Shown here one piece after another: positions 34,180 to 42,712 of a stretch of 45,475 bases of DNA; the first letter of the stretch is position 1, and each line of letters starts with the position of its first letter. This DNA comes from a virus. The notes under the pieces are model-generated. The model had not been told where the DNA came from. It was given only the letters and a program-made list of their open reading frames with translations, and did no database searches. Made by a program: the position numbers and the translations under genes. The stretch lies in IMG/VR virus record IMGVR_UViG_3300025778_000024, positions 1-45,475 of that record. One strand, written 5' to 3'.

Positions 34180-37100
34180 TTACCTCAATTCATAAACTGT
34201 AGCAGTTGGGGCGCTATAACTTAACGTGTATGTTGAACCAGTTGGAACAATTGTAAATCCATATTGGTTTTGACCGCCACCGCCGTTGGATAATGAAACT
34301 GGGGTTGTCGCACCAACAGTAATAGACCCACTTATGCCCCCACCGCCCGTTAAGTTCATTTGAACGGCAATTGGGTTCCCCGTACTATTGGTATATTGGG
34401 TTCCACTTGTCCGTGTTACCAACTGCCAAGTTTGCCCACTACCAAGGCCGCCGCCTGTTGCCGTAGAGCGGAAAAATTTACCCGTGCTGTCTACATATAC
34501 GTTGGCGGCTGTTGCTGATGTACCTGTGTATACTTGTGGAACAACAAGGTTGCCGCTGCCAGATGGCGATGTCGTCGTCCCCACCAGCAGATTGCCGGAG
34601 GAGTCGATGCGGGCGCGTTCTGCGTTATTTGTTCCGTTTGCAGTCCAAAACTGCATTGAATTATTTGAATGATCGTAGCGTATAAGTCCGGTATTTGCAT
34701 CGGTACCATCAACGGTAAAACCTATGCGGTTAATATCAGACGCACCGCCTTTAAGCGCAATTCCTCCGCCAGCTCCATTTACTGTAAGTTGGTAATATGA
34801 AGTAAAAGGACTACTCGTCCCAATACCTACGTTGCCGGAGGAGTCGATACGCATACGTTCTGTGTTATTCGTATAGAACGTCAGAGGGCCGCTAATGGGA
34901 ACATTTAATCTTGTTTCATTTGTATCGCGAAACGCAGATAATCTGAATTGGTAATTAGACGCGTTATATAATTCTAATCCCATTTCAACACCCGCGCCAT
35001 TCGCGGCGGATATGTTGTTAATGCGTTCACCAACAAAACCAGAAACAGAATTACTAATTTCAAGTTTTTGGTTTGGCGAAGTCGTCCCAATACCTACGTT
35101 GCCGGAGGAGTCGATACGCATACGTTCTGTGTTGTTGGTGGCAAAAACTACAGGCGCTGATAAAGTATTTACCAAAGCTATTGCGTCTGTTCCGCCGATA
35201 GCAGTGGAGTTGCTATGCCCGTTCAATCCTAAGTAAGCGGCTGTACTAGAATAATCGCTCCCTAATTGTAAATAAGTAATATTGGAAGAGCCTGCATTGT
35301 AGTTATAAATTCTGGCACCAAAACTTGAATTAACAGTACCCCAAATATCTAACTTTTGCCCCGGCGAACTTGTCCCAATACCCAGATTGCCTGACGTATC
35401 AAGCGTCATTGCTTGGGTGAAAGTGATTGCGTTACCAGCGGTGCCAGAAGGGGCGTTTTGCCAAATATGTTGTCCAGCATTTTGGTAATAACGAGTTGCA
35501 TAATCTGAAGTCAAATAGGTGTAGTTACCTGAAGCGTTTATGTATTGATTAGTCGATAGCGCAGTTAAGTTTGCATTGCTGCGCGTTTCTAAAGCACCGC
35601 TTTGACCTGCTTGTATTACTTTACTAAAACTGTACCAAGAACTTGGCGAAACACCTAAACCAAGATTGCCTGACGTATCCAACTGCATTTTTTGTGCGCC
35701 GTTCGTGTAGAACGATAGCGGCAAATACGTACCCGTGCCGTTAATACCGGACACCAACTGAACGTCCGTGGAGCCGTTCGTCGCAATCAAAATCTTGGAT
35801 GCGTTGGTAGGATCAGCGGCATTGGTTGCTTGCCAAGAAGCAGCCGTGGATGTGCCGTTAGGCAGAGCATAAATGCCCGTTGTGCTGTTGGTCGTGCTTG
35901 TTTGGAAAGCCAAACGGTTTGTGATGGTTGCGTTGGTAAAATCACCAAGAATACGCGCACCAGTTCCAGTAAACGTCTCGTTACCGCTATTGCTAATGCT
36001 GCCCGTCGTCAAAGCCGTAACGGTAGGCGAATTAGACCATGCAGGAGCAACACCAACGCCGCCGGACACAAGAACTGATCCGGTAGCAACGTCAGCCAAT
36101 TTGGACAGCGTTGTGGAGGCAGAAGCGTACAGAAGATCGCCCACTGTGTAGGACGTGATGTTTGTGCCGCCAGAGGCCACAGGAACTACGCCGCCAAGAG
36201 TTGCAAGCGTAACCGTTGTCCAAGATGGAGCGGCAGATGCGCCACCAGACGTTAAGAATTGACCGGACGTGCCGTATGTAGCGCCGCCAATGCCTAACTG
36301 ACCCGCAGGGCCAAAACGGAAGGCTTCAGTCGCAGAGTTGCCGCCTGTAGCAGTCGTAAAGATAGACGCGTATGTTCCTTGCGCCGTATCCGTGAAGTTT
36401 TCAGCAGCAGTAATCGCAAGATAACCTGTAGATGCTGTAGCAAATCCAGTCGCGCCATAACCACGGGCAGTAAACTGCGCTAAGAAGTCGCCTGATTGCG
36501 ATGCCGTTGGAGAAACCGCCGTACCACGGGCTGATCGTGCCGTATATGCACCGTAAGCCCCCGTACCATAAGCATCTTGCGTAATACGGGTGTTTGCGGC
36601 GTTTGCGCCAACAATATACAAATCAGTACCAGCAGGAAGTGAACCTGTTGGCGTGGTCGTTTGCGTATTGGAAACAACCGTCAACTGCGTCTGTGGTGTG
36701 GCGGTGTTGATGCCCAAGCGATTATTGGTGTTATCCCAGAAGAACTTGGCATTGTTCTGGCTGTAAACGCCGGATGCACCCGCAAATACGACAGAGCCAG
36801 TGGTAAATGCCGTTGAAGTACCCGTGCCGCCGTAGCCAACACCAATGGTTGAGCCGTTCCAAACACCCGCAGTAATCGCGCCGCTTGTGCCAATTGTCAT
36901 GGCATCCGTTGCGCCGTTATTTACCACAAAGTGAATGGCATTATTTGTCGTCGTACCGATAGCAAGGTCAGCGGATGTCGCATCAAGATAAACAGTATTA
37001 GGCGCGTTAAATGCGCCCGATCCTGCAAATGTTGAAGAATTCATCCCCAATTCGCCAAAATACGTTGATGACGTACCAAGGTTGTTGGAAACAATGAAAT

Positions 37101-39552
37101 TTGTGGATGCCACGTTGCCAGAGTTGGTGTTTTGAAGCACCATTTCGTTGTAGGTGTTTACGCTATTGGTATAAGACGCAAAGATATTCGTATCGCTATA
37201 GCCAAGCGTACCGTAACTATAAGCACCCGCAGATAATGCGCTGGCAAGCGAACCGTTGGCCGTCACATAGGTAAATGCACCCGTGGAAGGCGTTGTTGCG
37301 CCCACCGTGCCATTGATACCGCTGACCCAAGAGGCAGTCGTGCCATTGGATGTCAGGATTTGTGTATTTGTACCAATGCCCAAGCGGGTTGCACTGTTTG
37401 TGCCGTTCCCAATAATCAAGTCGCCAGTTGTGGTAATTGGCGAAAGCGCATTGAATGCAGCGGATGCAGTCGTCTGGCCCGTGCCGCCAAACGAAATGCC
37501 AACCGTGCTAAGGCCGATGGTATTACCAGTCTTGGTGATTGGGGCAGTAACAGTAATGTTACCAGACGAAGATGTTTGCACCCACACAAGAGCCGTAGAA
37601 CCAACCGTAATTGTGCCAGTGGTGTTCATAACCCATGAGGTTGAACCGTTTGATGTACCGCTATTAACAAATGCCGCAGCACCCGTTTCAATATAATTTG
37701 GACCAGTACCAACTGTGTTAAAGTCAGTAGAACGGGTTAAAACCCAGTTTGTAGAGCCAGAACCTTGGTTAGTGACAACATAAATACCATTTTGCAGACC
37801 GCTTGATTGGTTCTTAACCATAACACGGGTGGCATTGGTAACGTCTGTGGCGGTGAAGGTATAACCATCAATCGTCAACGCAGCCTGTGTGCCAGCGTTT
37901 GTAATTGTAGCGCCAACGCCAGACGTTCCGTTATTGTATGTTACCGTTCCAAGGTCCGATAATGTTGCATAACTAACTGAAGCATGGAATGTCGTGTTGC
38001 TGACTGAGGCAACCTGACCATCAACATATTGTTTGGTGGACAACTGCAATGCGGCAGTTGGGTCTTGCGTTACCGTAACAGTTGTCAAACCAGACAGTGT
38101 GGTTGCTGTAGCACCCAGTGATATAGATGTCGTTCCAAGCGTAATAGAAGAATTGGTTAACCCGGCGTTAGGAATGGTGGCCGATGCCGTAACCGCGCCC
38201 GTGCCGTTACCAAATAGATAGCCACTGAGAGTAGACGCACCCGTGCCGCCATTGGCGACAGGAAGAATGCCAGTCACACCAGTTGTGAGCGGCAAGCTAG
38301 TAGCGTTAGTCAAAATAGCCGCAGATGGCGTACCAAGGGCTGGCGTAATAAGTGTTGGCGAATTTGACAACACTACGGAACCAGTACCCGTGGATGTCGT
38401 TGTTCCCGTACCGCCAGATGCTACAGGCAATGTGCCAGTGGTAAGCACAGACGTGGAAGTTGCATATAAAGCGCCGCCAGAAGTGAACGACGTAAGGCCC
38501 GTACCACCATTGGCCGTGCCAAGCGTACCCGTTACATGAGTAGAAAGACCAATTTTACCCCAAGACGGAGCAACACCGACCCCTCCAGAAATAAGAGCAT
38601 TGCCAGTAGCCACGTCATTAAGACGGGCCAAGGTGGAAGATGACGAAGCATAAAGAATGTCACCCGTCGTATACGATCCATAGCCTGTGCCGCCCTGCGT
38701 TTCAGATAATGGCGTGGTCAGGCCAGAAAGGGATGTGATATCGCTATTTTCGCCGGAAGCCGCCGCACCAAGGTTAGTACGCGCAGCCGATGCCGATGTA
38801 GCGCCCGTACCGCCGTAAGCAACCGCGATAGGCGTACCTTGCCATGTGCCGGAAGAAATTGTGCTGAAATTGGTCGTGCCAGTGGCAGTAAGATTGGTAA
38901 ACGTACCCGCCGCCGCAGTAGTCCCGCCAATCGTGGTTTGGTTGATTGTGCCGCCCGTAATAGCAACAGCATTAGCGTTCTGCGTTGCCATCGTTCCAAG
39001 GCCAGTAATTTGGCTTGTTGGAATCAAAATATTTACGCGAGAAGCAGAGGTTATTTGGCCCTGTGCATTAATTGTGATTTGCGGAACGGCTGTTGCGGTG
39101 CCATAGGTTCCAGAGGTAACGCCCGTTACATCAATTAAAATTGTACCAGATGTCGTTAGTGGGTTTGTGCTTAACGTGGTCAATCCCGTCCCAGCGGTAA
39201 GGGAAGAAATTGTACCCGCACCAATTAATGAGCGGACTTGCGCAGCAGTTAAGTCTTGCGGTTGAGCAGAACCCGCCGTGTTGTTGCCTTTAATTGTATA
39301 GGCAGCCATTTGGGCAAGATAATCATTGGTAACGCCGTTATTGTTAAGGCCAATTGTTCCGGTAGTTGTAATAGTCCCGCCAGAAAGCGGCGATTGAGCC
39401 GTAACAGATGTTACCGTGCCGCCATTAGCATTAAGGTTAGCAATCTGCTGCGCTGTAGCGCGGTAAGATGTACCGTTTTGAACTACCTGAAGTTGAGACG
39501 ACCCACTAAGGCTCGTGACTGACGGCAGATTTGGGATAGTTACGTTGCTCAT
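34180..39552 (-). CDS. Very long tail fibre, beta-structured repeats
   Basis: This 1790-aa protein begins MSNVTIPNLPSVTSLSGSSQ. Its first 1200 residues hold many copies of the 'GGTG(A/L/Q)(T/S)S' tail repeat (for example VAYGGTGATSASAARTNLGA). The second part has the 'R-M-R-I-D-S-S-G-N-V-G-I-G-T' motif, with about five repeats in related forms (MTLDTSGNLGIGTSSP, MRIDSSGNVGIGTTSP). The C-terminus is a short Gly-rich beta region ending TATVYELR. Fibres with that motif usually finish with an S74 chaperone; this one does not. It trails a 4-bp ATGA overlap with the zinc-ribbon virion gene. It is the likely side fibre. Confidence 0.8.
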   Translation of the reverse strand: MSNVTIPNLPSVTSLSGSSQLQVVQNGTSYRATAQQIANLNANGGTVTSVTAQSPLSGGTITTTGTIGLNNNGVTNDYLAQMAAYTIKGNNTAGSAQPQDLTAAQVRSLIGAGTISSLTAGTGLTTLSTNPLTTSGTILIDVTGVTSGTYGTATAVPQITINAQGQITSASRVNILIPTSQITGLGTMATQNANAVAITGGTINQTTIGGTTAAAGTFTNLTATGTTNFSTISSGTWQGTPIAVAYGGTGATSASAARTNLGAAASGENSDITSLSGLTTPLSETQGGTGYGSYTTGDILYASSSSTLARLNDVATGNALISGGVGVAPSWGKIGLSTHVTGTLGTANGGTGLTSFTSGGALYATSTSVLTTGTLPVASGGTGTTTSTGTGSVVLSNSPTLITPALGTPSAAILTNATSLPLTTGVTGILPVANGGTGASTLSGYLFGNGTGAVTASATIPNAGLTNSSITLGTTSISLGATATTLSGLTTVTVTQDPTAALQLSTKQYVDGQVASVSNTTFHASVSYATLSDLGTVTYNNGTSGVGATITNAGTQAALTIDGYTFTATDVTNATRVMVKNQSSGLQNGIYVVTNQGSGSTNWVLTRSTDFNTVGTGPNYIETGAAAFVNSGTSNGSTSWVMNTTGTITVGSTALVWVQTSSSGNITVTAPITKTGNTIGLSTVGISFGGTGQTTASAAFNALSPITTTGDLIIGNGTNSATRLGIGTNTQILTSNGTTASWVSGINGTVGATTPSTGAFTYVTANGSLASALSAGAYSYGTLGYSDTNIFASYTNSVNTYNEMVLQNTNSGNVASTNFIVSNNLGTSSTYFGELGMNSSTFAGSGAFNAPNTVYLDATSADLAIGTTTNNAIHFVVNNGATDAMTIGTSGAITAGVWNGSTIGVGYGGTGTSTAFTTGSVVFAGASGVYSQNNAKFFWDNTNNRLGINTATPQTQLTVVSNTQTTTPTGSLPAGTDLYIVGANAANTRITQDAYGTGAYGAYTARSARGTAVSPTASQSGDFLAQFTARGYGATGFATASTGYLAITAAENFTDTAQGTYASIFTTATGGNSATEAFRFGPAGQLGIGGATYGTSGQFLTSGGASAAPSWTTVTLATLGGVVPVASGGTNITSYTVGDLLYASASTTLSKLADVATGSVLVSGGVGVAPAWSNSPTVTALTTGSISNSGNETFTGTGARILGDFTNATITNRLAFQTSTTNSTTGIYALPNGTSTAASWQATNAADPTNASKILIATNGSTDVQLVSGINGTGTYLPLSFYTNGAQKMQLDTSGNLGLGVSPSSWYSFSKVIQAGQSGALETRSNANLTALSTNQYINASGNYTYLTSDYATRYYQNAGQHIWQNAPSGTAGNAITFTQAMTLDTSGNLGIGTSSPGQKLDIWGTVNSSFGARIYNYNAGSSNITYLQLGSDYSSTAAYLGLNGHSNSTAIGGTDAIALVNTLSAPVVFATNNTERMRIDSSGNVGIGTTSPNQKLEISNSVSGFVGERINNISAANGAGVEMGLELYNASNYQFRLSAFRDTNETRLNVPISGPLTFYTNNTERMRIDSSGNVGIGTSSPFTSYYQLTVNGAGGGIALKGGASDINRIGFTVDGTDANTGLIRYDHSNNSMQFWTANGTNNAERARIDSSGNLLVGTTTSPSGSGNLVVPQVYTGTSATAANVYVDSTGKFFRSTATGGGLGSGQTWQLVTRTSGTQYTNSTGNPIAVQMNLTGGGGISGSITVGATTPVSLSNGGGGQNQYGFTIVPTGSTYTLSYSAPTATVYELR
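34816..35133. repeat. 51-bp exact direct repeat inside the fibre gene
   Basis: The 51 bp at 34816-34866 are repeated exactly at 35083-35133. The copies start 267 bp apart (89 codons), in frame. Each covers the 'N-T-E-R-M-R-I-D-S-S-G-N-V-G-I-G-T' block. Recombination between them would delete or add one 89-residue module without breaking the frame. Confidence 0.8.
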
Positions 39553-40292
39553 GCCAGCGGCCCTGTCTGAGGTATCTGCGAATAATTGTACGGCACACCA
39601 ACTATAGCAGTTTTAACCAGTGTTGTAGACCCCAAGATACTACCAGAAGCTACGTTTTGAGCAACTGTGTAGGTAAATTGCGTCGCTGTGTTTACGGTTA
39701 CGCTATAGAAGCCATCAGTCGCGGCTCCCTTAGTTGTGCCTTGGACTGAAATTTGGTCGTTTGTATTAAGCCCTGTGGAAGCAGAGCATGTTACCGTAAT
39801 GATTGTCCCGCCATTTGCGGTCATAGAAACGACCGGAAGCGTTACGCCATAGGTTACAGTGTTCTGCAACGGCATAATGGCGGCTTGCGTCAATCCTACA
39901 GGCGCACCAATTGGCTGGCTTGTTACATTGTTACCATTTTCATCAACTAGGAATGTTGGATTTGTAACTTGCAAGCCAGTCGTTGGGTCTGTCGTAGCGT
40001 TCAACGACGTAACGGTATAATCCGTCTCATCCGCAGCATACGGCTCCGTGCGGGGGTTCATAACTGGAACCGGATCAGCCGGAAGCACAATAGCGCGAAG
40101 CTGGTTTTGCGGAATATCAGTGCAAGGTTTGCAAACAAGGATGCGTTTATTGATTAAGGACGCGCCACCCCAGTCAAATTGCCAAGCTAAATCAACGTGG
40201 TTGTACCACATGCCACATCGGTCACATACGGCCAGAGCCTGTGGGTTTTTTGATGATACTCTTGCGCGGCCAACTTGTGAGGCATAACCCAT
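39549..40292 (-). CDS. Virion protein with zinc ribbon
   Basis: This 247-aa protein begins MGYASQVGRARVSSKNPQAL. Residues 23-57 form a C-x-x-C...C-x-x-C zinc ribbon (C23, C26, C54, C57) around WYNHVDLAWQFDWGG and NKRILVCKPC. A linker and a beta-rich C-terminal part with Thr/Ser/Val repeats (TVTYGVTLPVVSMTANGGTI) follow. The 'CDRCGxWY-x...WQFDW-x-G...VCxxC' block is common in alphaproteobacterial podophage virion genes; its role is unknown. It precedes the fibre gene with a 4-bp overlap. Confidence 0.7.
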   Translation of the reverse strand: MGYASQVGRARVSSKNPQALAVCDRCGMWYNHVDLAWQFDWGGASLINKRILVCKPCTDIPQNQLRAIVLPADPVPVMNPRTEPYAADETDYTVTSLNATTDPTTGLQVTNPTFLVDENGNNVTSQPIGAPVGLTQAAIMPLQNTVTYGVTLPVVSMTANGGTIITVTCSASTGLNTNDQISVQGTTKGAATDGFYSVTVNTATQFTYTVAQNVASGSILGSTTLVKTAIVGVPYNYSQIPQTGPLA

Positions 40293-40302
40293 TTACGCCT
40301 CC

Positions 40303-40998
40303 TTAATTGCGCCAGTAGCCGGAGACCTGAGGCGACACATACATCTGCACATACTCAACGTCCTGTTGAGCAGCTATTGCATACGACTCATCTGCTTCAG
40401 CTTTAAGCATTTGAACTAATGCAGGGTTCCATATACGGGCTAAACGATACGCCAAGCCATTAGCAAAAGCTTCCAACCAACGATACGGAATATCAACCGT
40501 TTGTCCGCCCGTAAAGTTGCTATCCTGAATTTGTGTCACTGCGTAATATGATAATGTAGACGGCCCGTTAGATGTGTTTGGGACAGGCCAGACAGTCAAT
40601 GTTGGGCTAATAAGACGATCAAACCAGTATATCGTGGTGAAGCCTTGTTGCGTCTTATTGGGATAAGAAGCGTATTCTGTACGGCTAACTGGAAGAATAA
40701 TGCGGTCTATGTTTTGTCCGCTATTGTTAGTCGTGACATACGCATCCAAAACCATGACTACATTTGGATCAACGCTATACGTGGAAGTTCCCGTGACAAG
40801 ATTAACCGTCACAAGTTCAACTTTCCAAAGATTAACGCCTTGGTTGGCCCAGCGAGACAACATTAAGTTAGTCGCCATACGAGCCGATTCCATATGCTCT
40901 TGAGTAAGGGCAGTTGCCCTTACTCCTGCTGTGTTGAAAGCATAAATTGTAAGTTCGCCTAAGCTTGGGGAGAAAGCATATGTATTGCTCGTGGTCAT
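40303..40998 (-). CDS. Head-tail connector, P22 gp4-like
   Basis: This 231-aa protein begins MTTSNTYAFSPSLGELTIYA and then has HMESARMATNLMLSRWANQG (residues 36-55). A beta part with TYSVDPNVVMVLDAYV follows, and a helical end with PYRWLEAFANGLAYRLARIW and QDVEYVQMYV. The 'A-x-R-x-x-N-x-M-L-x-x-W-x-x-x-G' helix and 'P-x-x-W/F-x-x-A-x-x-x-x-L-A' end are typical of gp4-type tail accessory factors that dock to the portal. It is encoded close to the capsid genes. Confidence 0.75.
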   Translation of the reverse strand: MTTSNTYAFSPSLGELTIYAFNTAGVRATALTQEHMESARMATNLMLSRWANQGVNLWKVELVTVNLVTGTSTYSVDPNVVMVLDAYVTTNNSGQNIDRIILPVSRTEYASYPNKTQQGFTTIYWFDRLISPTLTVWPVPNTSNGPSTLSYYAVTQIQDSNFTGGQTVDIPYRWLEAFANGLAYRLARIWNPALVQMLKAEADESYAIAAQQDVEYVQMYVSPQVSGYWRN

Positions 40999-41010
40999 AA
41001 CGACTCCTAA

Positions 41011-41835
41011 TTAGAAGTTCGTGTTAGTAGCATCAGCAATAAGATAACCACCTGCGAAGATTGAACCAACAAATGGACCGCCTGTATTGGACTTCATTTG
41101 GAACTGGATATCCGTTCCGCCGGGGTGTCCCACGGGGACCGTATATGGAATGTTAAAGATTTGCACAAATGGTGACTGCGACAGCAATGTCGTGTTGCCA
41201 TTCAAAGTGTAATTGTATCCGTTTTCTTGGGTTGTGCTGGCAAGATTGAATTTATTATATTCAGCAAAAATCATGTAGTTGCTGGACGTAAATCCGATAC
41301 TTGCGTTGCCTTGAACATATGACAGATAAAACGTGTAACCTTTTGGCACGGTGTAAAGCGACATCTGCGTCTGACCAACACCTGCGTTGATCTGGGCATA
41401 AAGAACAGTAGCAATCTTACCCGTAATAATACCCGCATTAACGCCATTCGTTATAAACATGCCATTAATACGGAAAAACGAATTGGTTGTCGTCGCAGTG
41501 CCTGAACCGTTTAAAGTGACGGCTTCAGAAAGCAAATTGTAGTTTGCATCCAAACCGTTGACCTGAACAATCAAACCAGCATCAGTTGCGCCAGACGCGC
41601 TGAGAAGAACAACAACACCAGCAGTTCCCGGATAGGCATATGCGCCGCCAGATTGCGTTAAGCCTTCCCACAATGGGCCAAGAGCAGTACCCGCAACCTG
41701 TGTGCTGTAACCAAAAATTTCTACGGGCTGGTGGTTGGTAATTAATCCACGGCCTACCTGCAATTCAAATGGCTCATGCTTGCCGTTCTTAGTAATTGAA
41801 TCCCAGATAACGCCGGATTGAGAAATCGTAGCCAT
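41011..41835 (-). CDS. Beta-rich structural protein
   Basis: This 274-aa protein begins MATISQSGVIWDSITKNGKH and continues as beta-rich, Gly/Thr/Asn-rich sequence (LSEAVTLNGSGTATTTNSFF, KGYTFYLSYVQGNASIGF). No enzyme motif is seen. Its position between small head proteins and the connector suggests a minor capsid or decoration protein, possibly a head fibre. The family is not named here. Confidence 0.6.
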   Translation of the reverse strand: MATISQSGVIWDSITKNGKHEPFELQVGRGLITNHQPVEIFGYSTQVAGTALGPLWEGLTQSGGAYAYPGTAGVVVLLSASGATDAGLIVQVNGLDANYNLLSEAVTLNGSGTATTTNSFFRINGMFITNGVNAGIITGKIATVLYAQINAGVGQTQMSLYTVPKGYTFYLSYVQGNASIGFTSSNYMIFAEYNKFNLASTTQENGYNYTLNGNTTLLSQSPFVQIFNIPYTVPVGHPGGTDIQFQMKSNTGGPFVGSIFAGGYLIADATNTNF

Positions 41836-41837
41836 AA

Positions 41838-42002
41838 TTACTTACCTTTTTTCCGTGCCGCAGCGGCGTTGTCGACGAGATTTGGCCAAGGTCTACCCGC
41901 AGCCCTTGCCCTAGCTTTAGCACTTTGTTCCTGCTTATGCGACAAGTGCTTTGTGTGATGGTCTTTGGGCAGTTTAGTTTCCCAAAATGGCTTATCAGAC
42001 AT
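41838..42002 (-). CDS. Small conserved phage protein, 54 aa
   Basis: This short gene encodes a basic 54-aa protein beginning MSDKPFWETKLPKDHHTKHL, with AKARARAAGRPWPNLVDNAA and a KKGK end. The 'FW-E-x-K-x-P...L-S-x-x-Q-x-x-x-A-K-A-R-A-x-A-A-G-R-P-x-P-N-L-V-D' layout occurs in many phages next to DUF6321-like genes; its role is unknown. Its start overlaps the previous stop as TAATG. Confidence 0.7.
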   Translation of the reverse strand: MSDKPFWETKLPKDHHTKHLSHKQEQSAKARARAAGRPWPNLVDNAAAARKKGK

Positions 42003-42244
42003 TAGCAACCCCACTTACGGAGTGATTTATTAATGCGGCTATCTGGATCAGCAGCTTTAGCTGAGCCAGTCATTTTACGGCGCATTCCGGTCATTCTGCT
42101 ACAAAAATTGTCATGACGAGGATTATCTTTATCCTTCGTTGGCGCCTTGAGATTATGGCCTTCTGCTCGTGCAGAAGCGCGTCCCTTGGCGTTTAATCCG
42201 CCGGACGGTGACTTGCCTTCAGAACGTGTCCATGCTGCGGTCAT
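42002..42244 (-). CDS. DUF6321-like phage protein
   Basis: This 80-aa protein begins MTAAWTRSEGKSPSGGLNAK and continues GRASARAEGHNLKAPTKDKD, then CSRMTGMRRKMTGSAKAADP and a final INKSLRKWGC. The 'AWTRSEGKxPxGGLNAKGRAS...R-x-x-F-C-x-R-M...D-x-R-I-N-x-S-L-x-x-W-x-C' layout is that of a common small phage protein family (DUF6321). No function is known; basic composition and position near capsid genes suggest nucleic-acid or packaging contacts. Confidence 0.75.
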   Translation of the reverse strand: MTAAWTRSEGKSPSGGLNAKGRASARAEGHNLKAPTKDKDNPRHDNFCSRMTGMRRKMTGSAKAADPDSRINKSLRKWGC

Positions 42245-42263
42245 ATGGCACCCATGAGAAAGT

Positions 42264-42286
42264 GAGGGGGCTTTTTACACCCCCTC
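42264..42286 (-). terminator. Hairpin terminator after the Lys/His-rich gene
   Basis: On the minus strand, GAGGGGG and CCCCCTC form a 7-bp stem around a 9-nt A-rich loop, 7 bases after the stop of the gene at 42294. The stem is followed by ACTTTCTC, with few T residues. It may end or partly reduce transcription of the capsid block before the DUF6321 gene, since no promoter is seen between them. Confidence 0.5.
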
Positions 42287-42293
42287 GCTTATA

Positions 42294-42701
42294 TTAATCG
42301 TGTTCAGGCTCGTAAGACTTGTGAGCCTTTGGCTCAGTTCCCTTAGCAGCCGTGGAAAGTGGGTGCATGTTTGCACCAATCTCGCCACCATGCTTGCGGG
42401 CCTTACGATCTGCACGATGCTTAGCATGTTCACCATGCATTGCATGCTCTGGGTGAACGTGACCACCACGCTTGCGCTTTGCGCGATGCTCAGCCTTAGG
42501 ATGCTCGTGATGATGCTCCTTGTGCTTTGCATTGTGATGGGCAACATGGCCACCATGCTTGCGCTTGGTGCGACCGCCATGCTTGCGTTCTTGTGCTTCG
42601 TGTTCAGTTGGCGAATTTGCGCCAGCGTACACGTCTTTCACAGCAGCATCAGCGTACATTTCGCCGTGCGTACCGTCTTCTGACTTATGGACCTTCTTCA
42701 T
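42294..42701 (-). CDS. Lys/His-rich protein with KHGG repeats
   Basis: This 135-aa protein is extremely rich in His, Lys, Arg and Gly. It has repeated K-H-G-G or K-R-G-G blocks (ERKHGGRTKRKHGGHVAHHN, AKRKRGGHVHPEHAMHGEHA, DRKARKHGGEIG). Its start (MKKVHKSEDGTHGEMYADAA) is more ordinary. The rest is probably disordered and could bind DNA or metal. It lies directly after the capsid-block protein gene. Similar K/R-x-G-G-rich phage proteins are seen in podoviruses; the function is unknown. Confidence 0.7.
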   Translation of the reverse strand: MKKVHKSEDGTHGEMYADAAVKDVYAGANSPTEHEAQERKHGGRTKRKHGGHVAHHNAKHKEHHHEHPKAEHRAKRKRGGHVHPEHAMHGEHAKHRADRKARKHGGEIGANMHPLSTAAKGTEPKAHKSYEPEHD

Positions 42702-42712
42702 GGCCTATTCCC

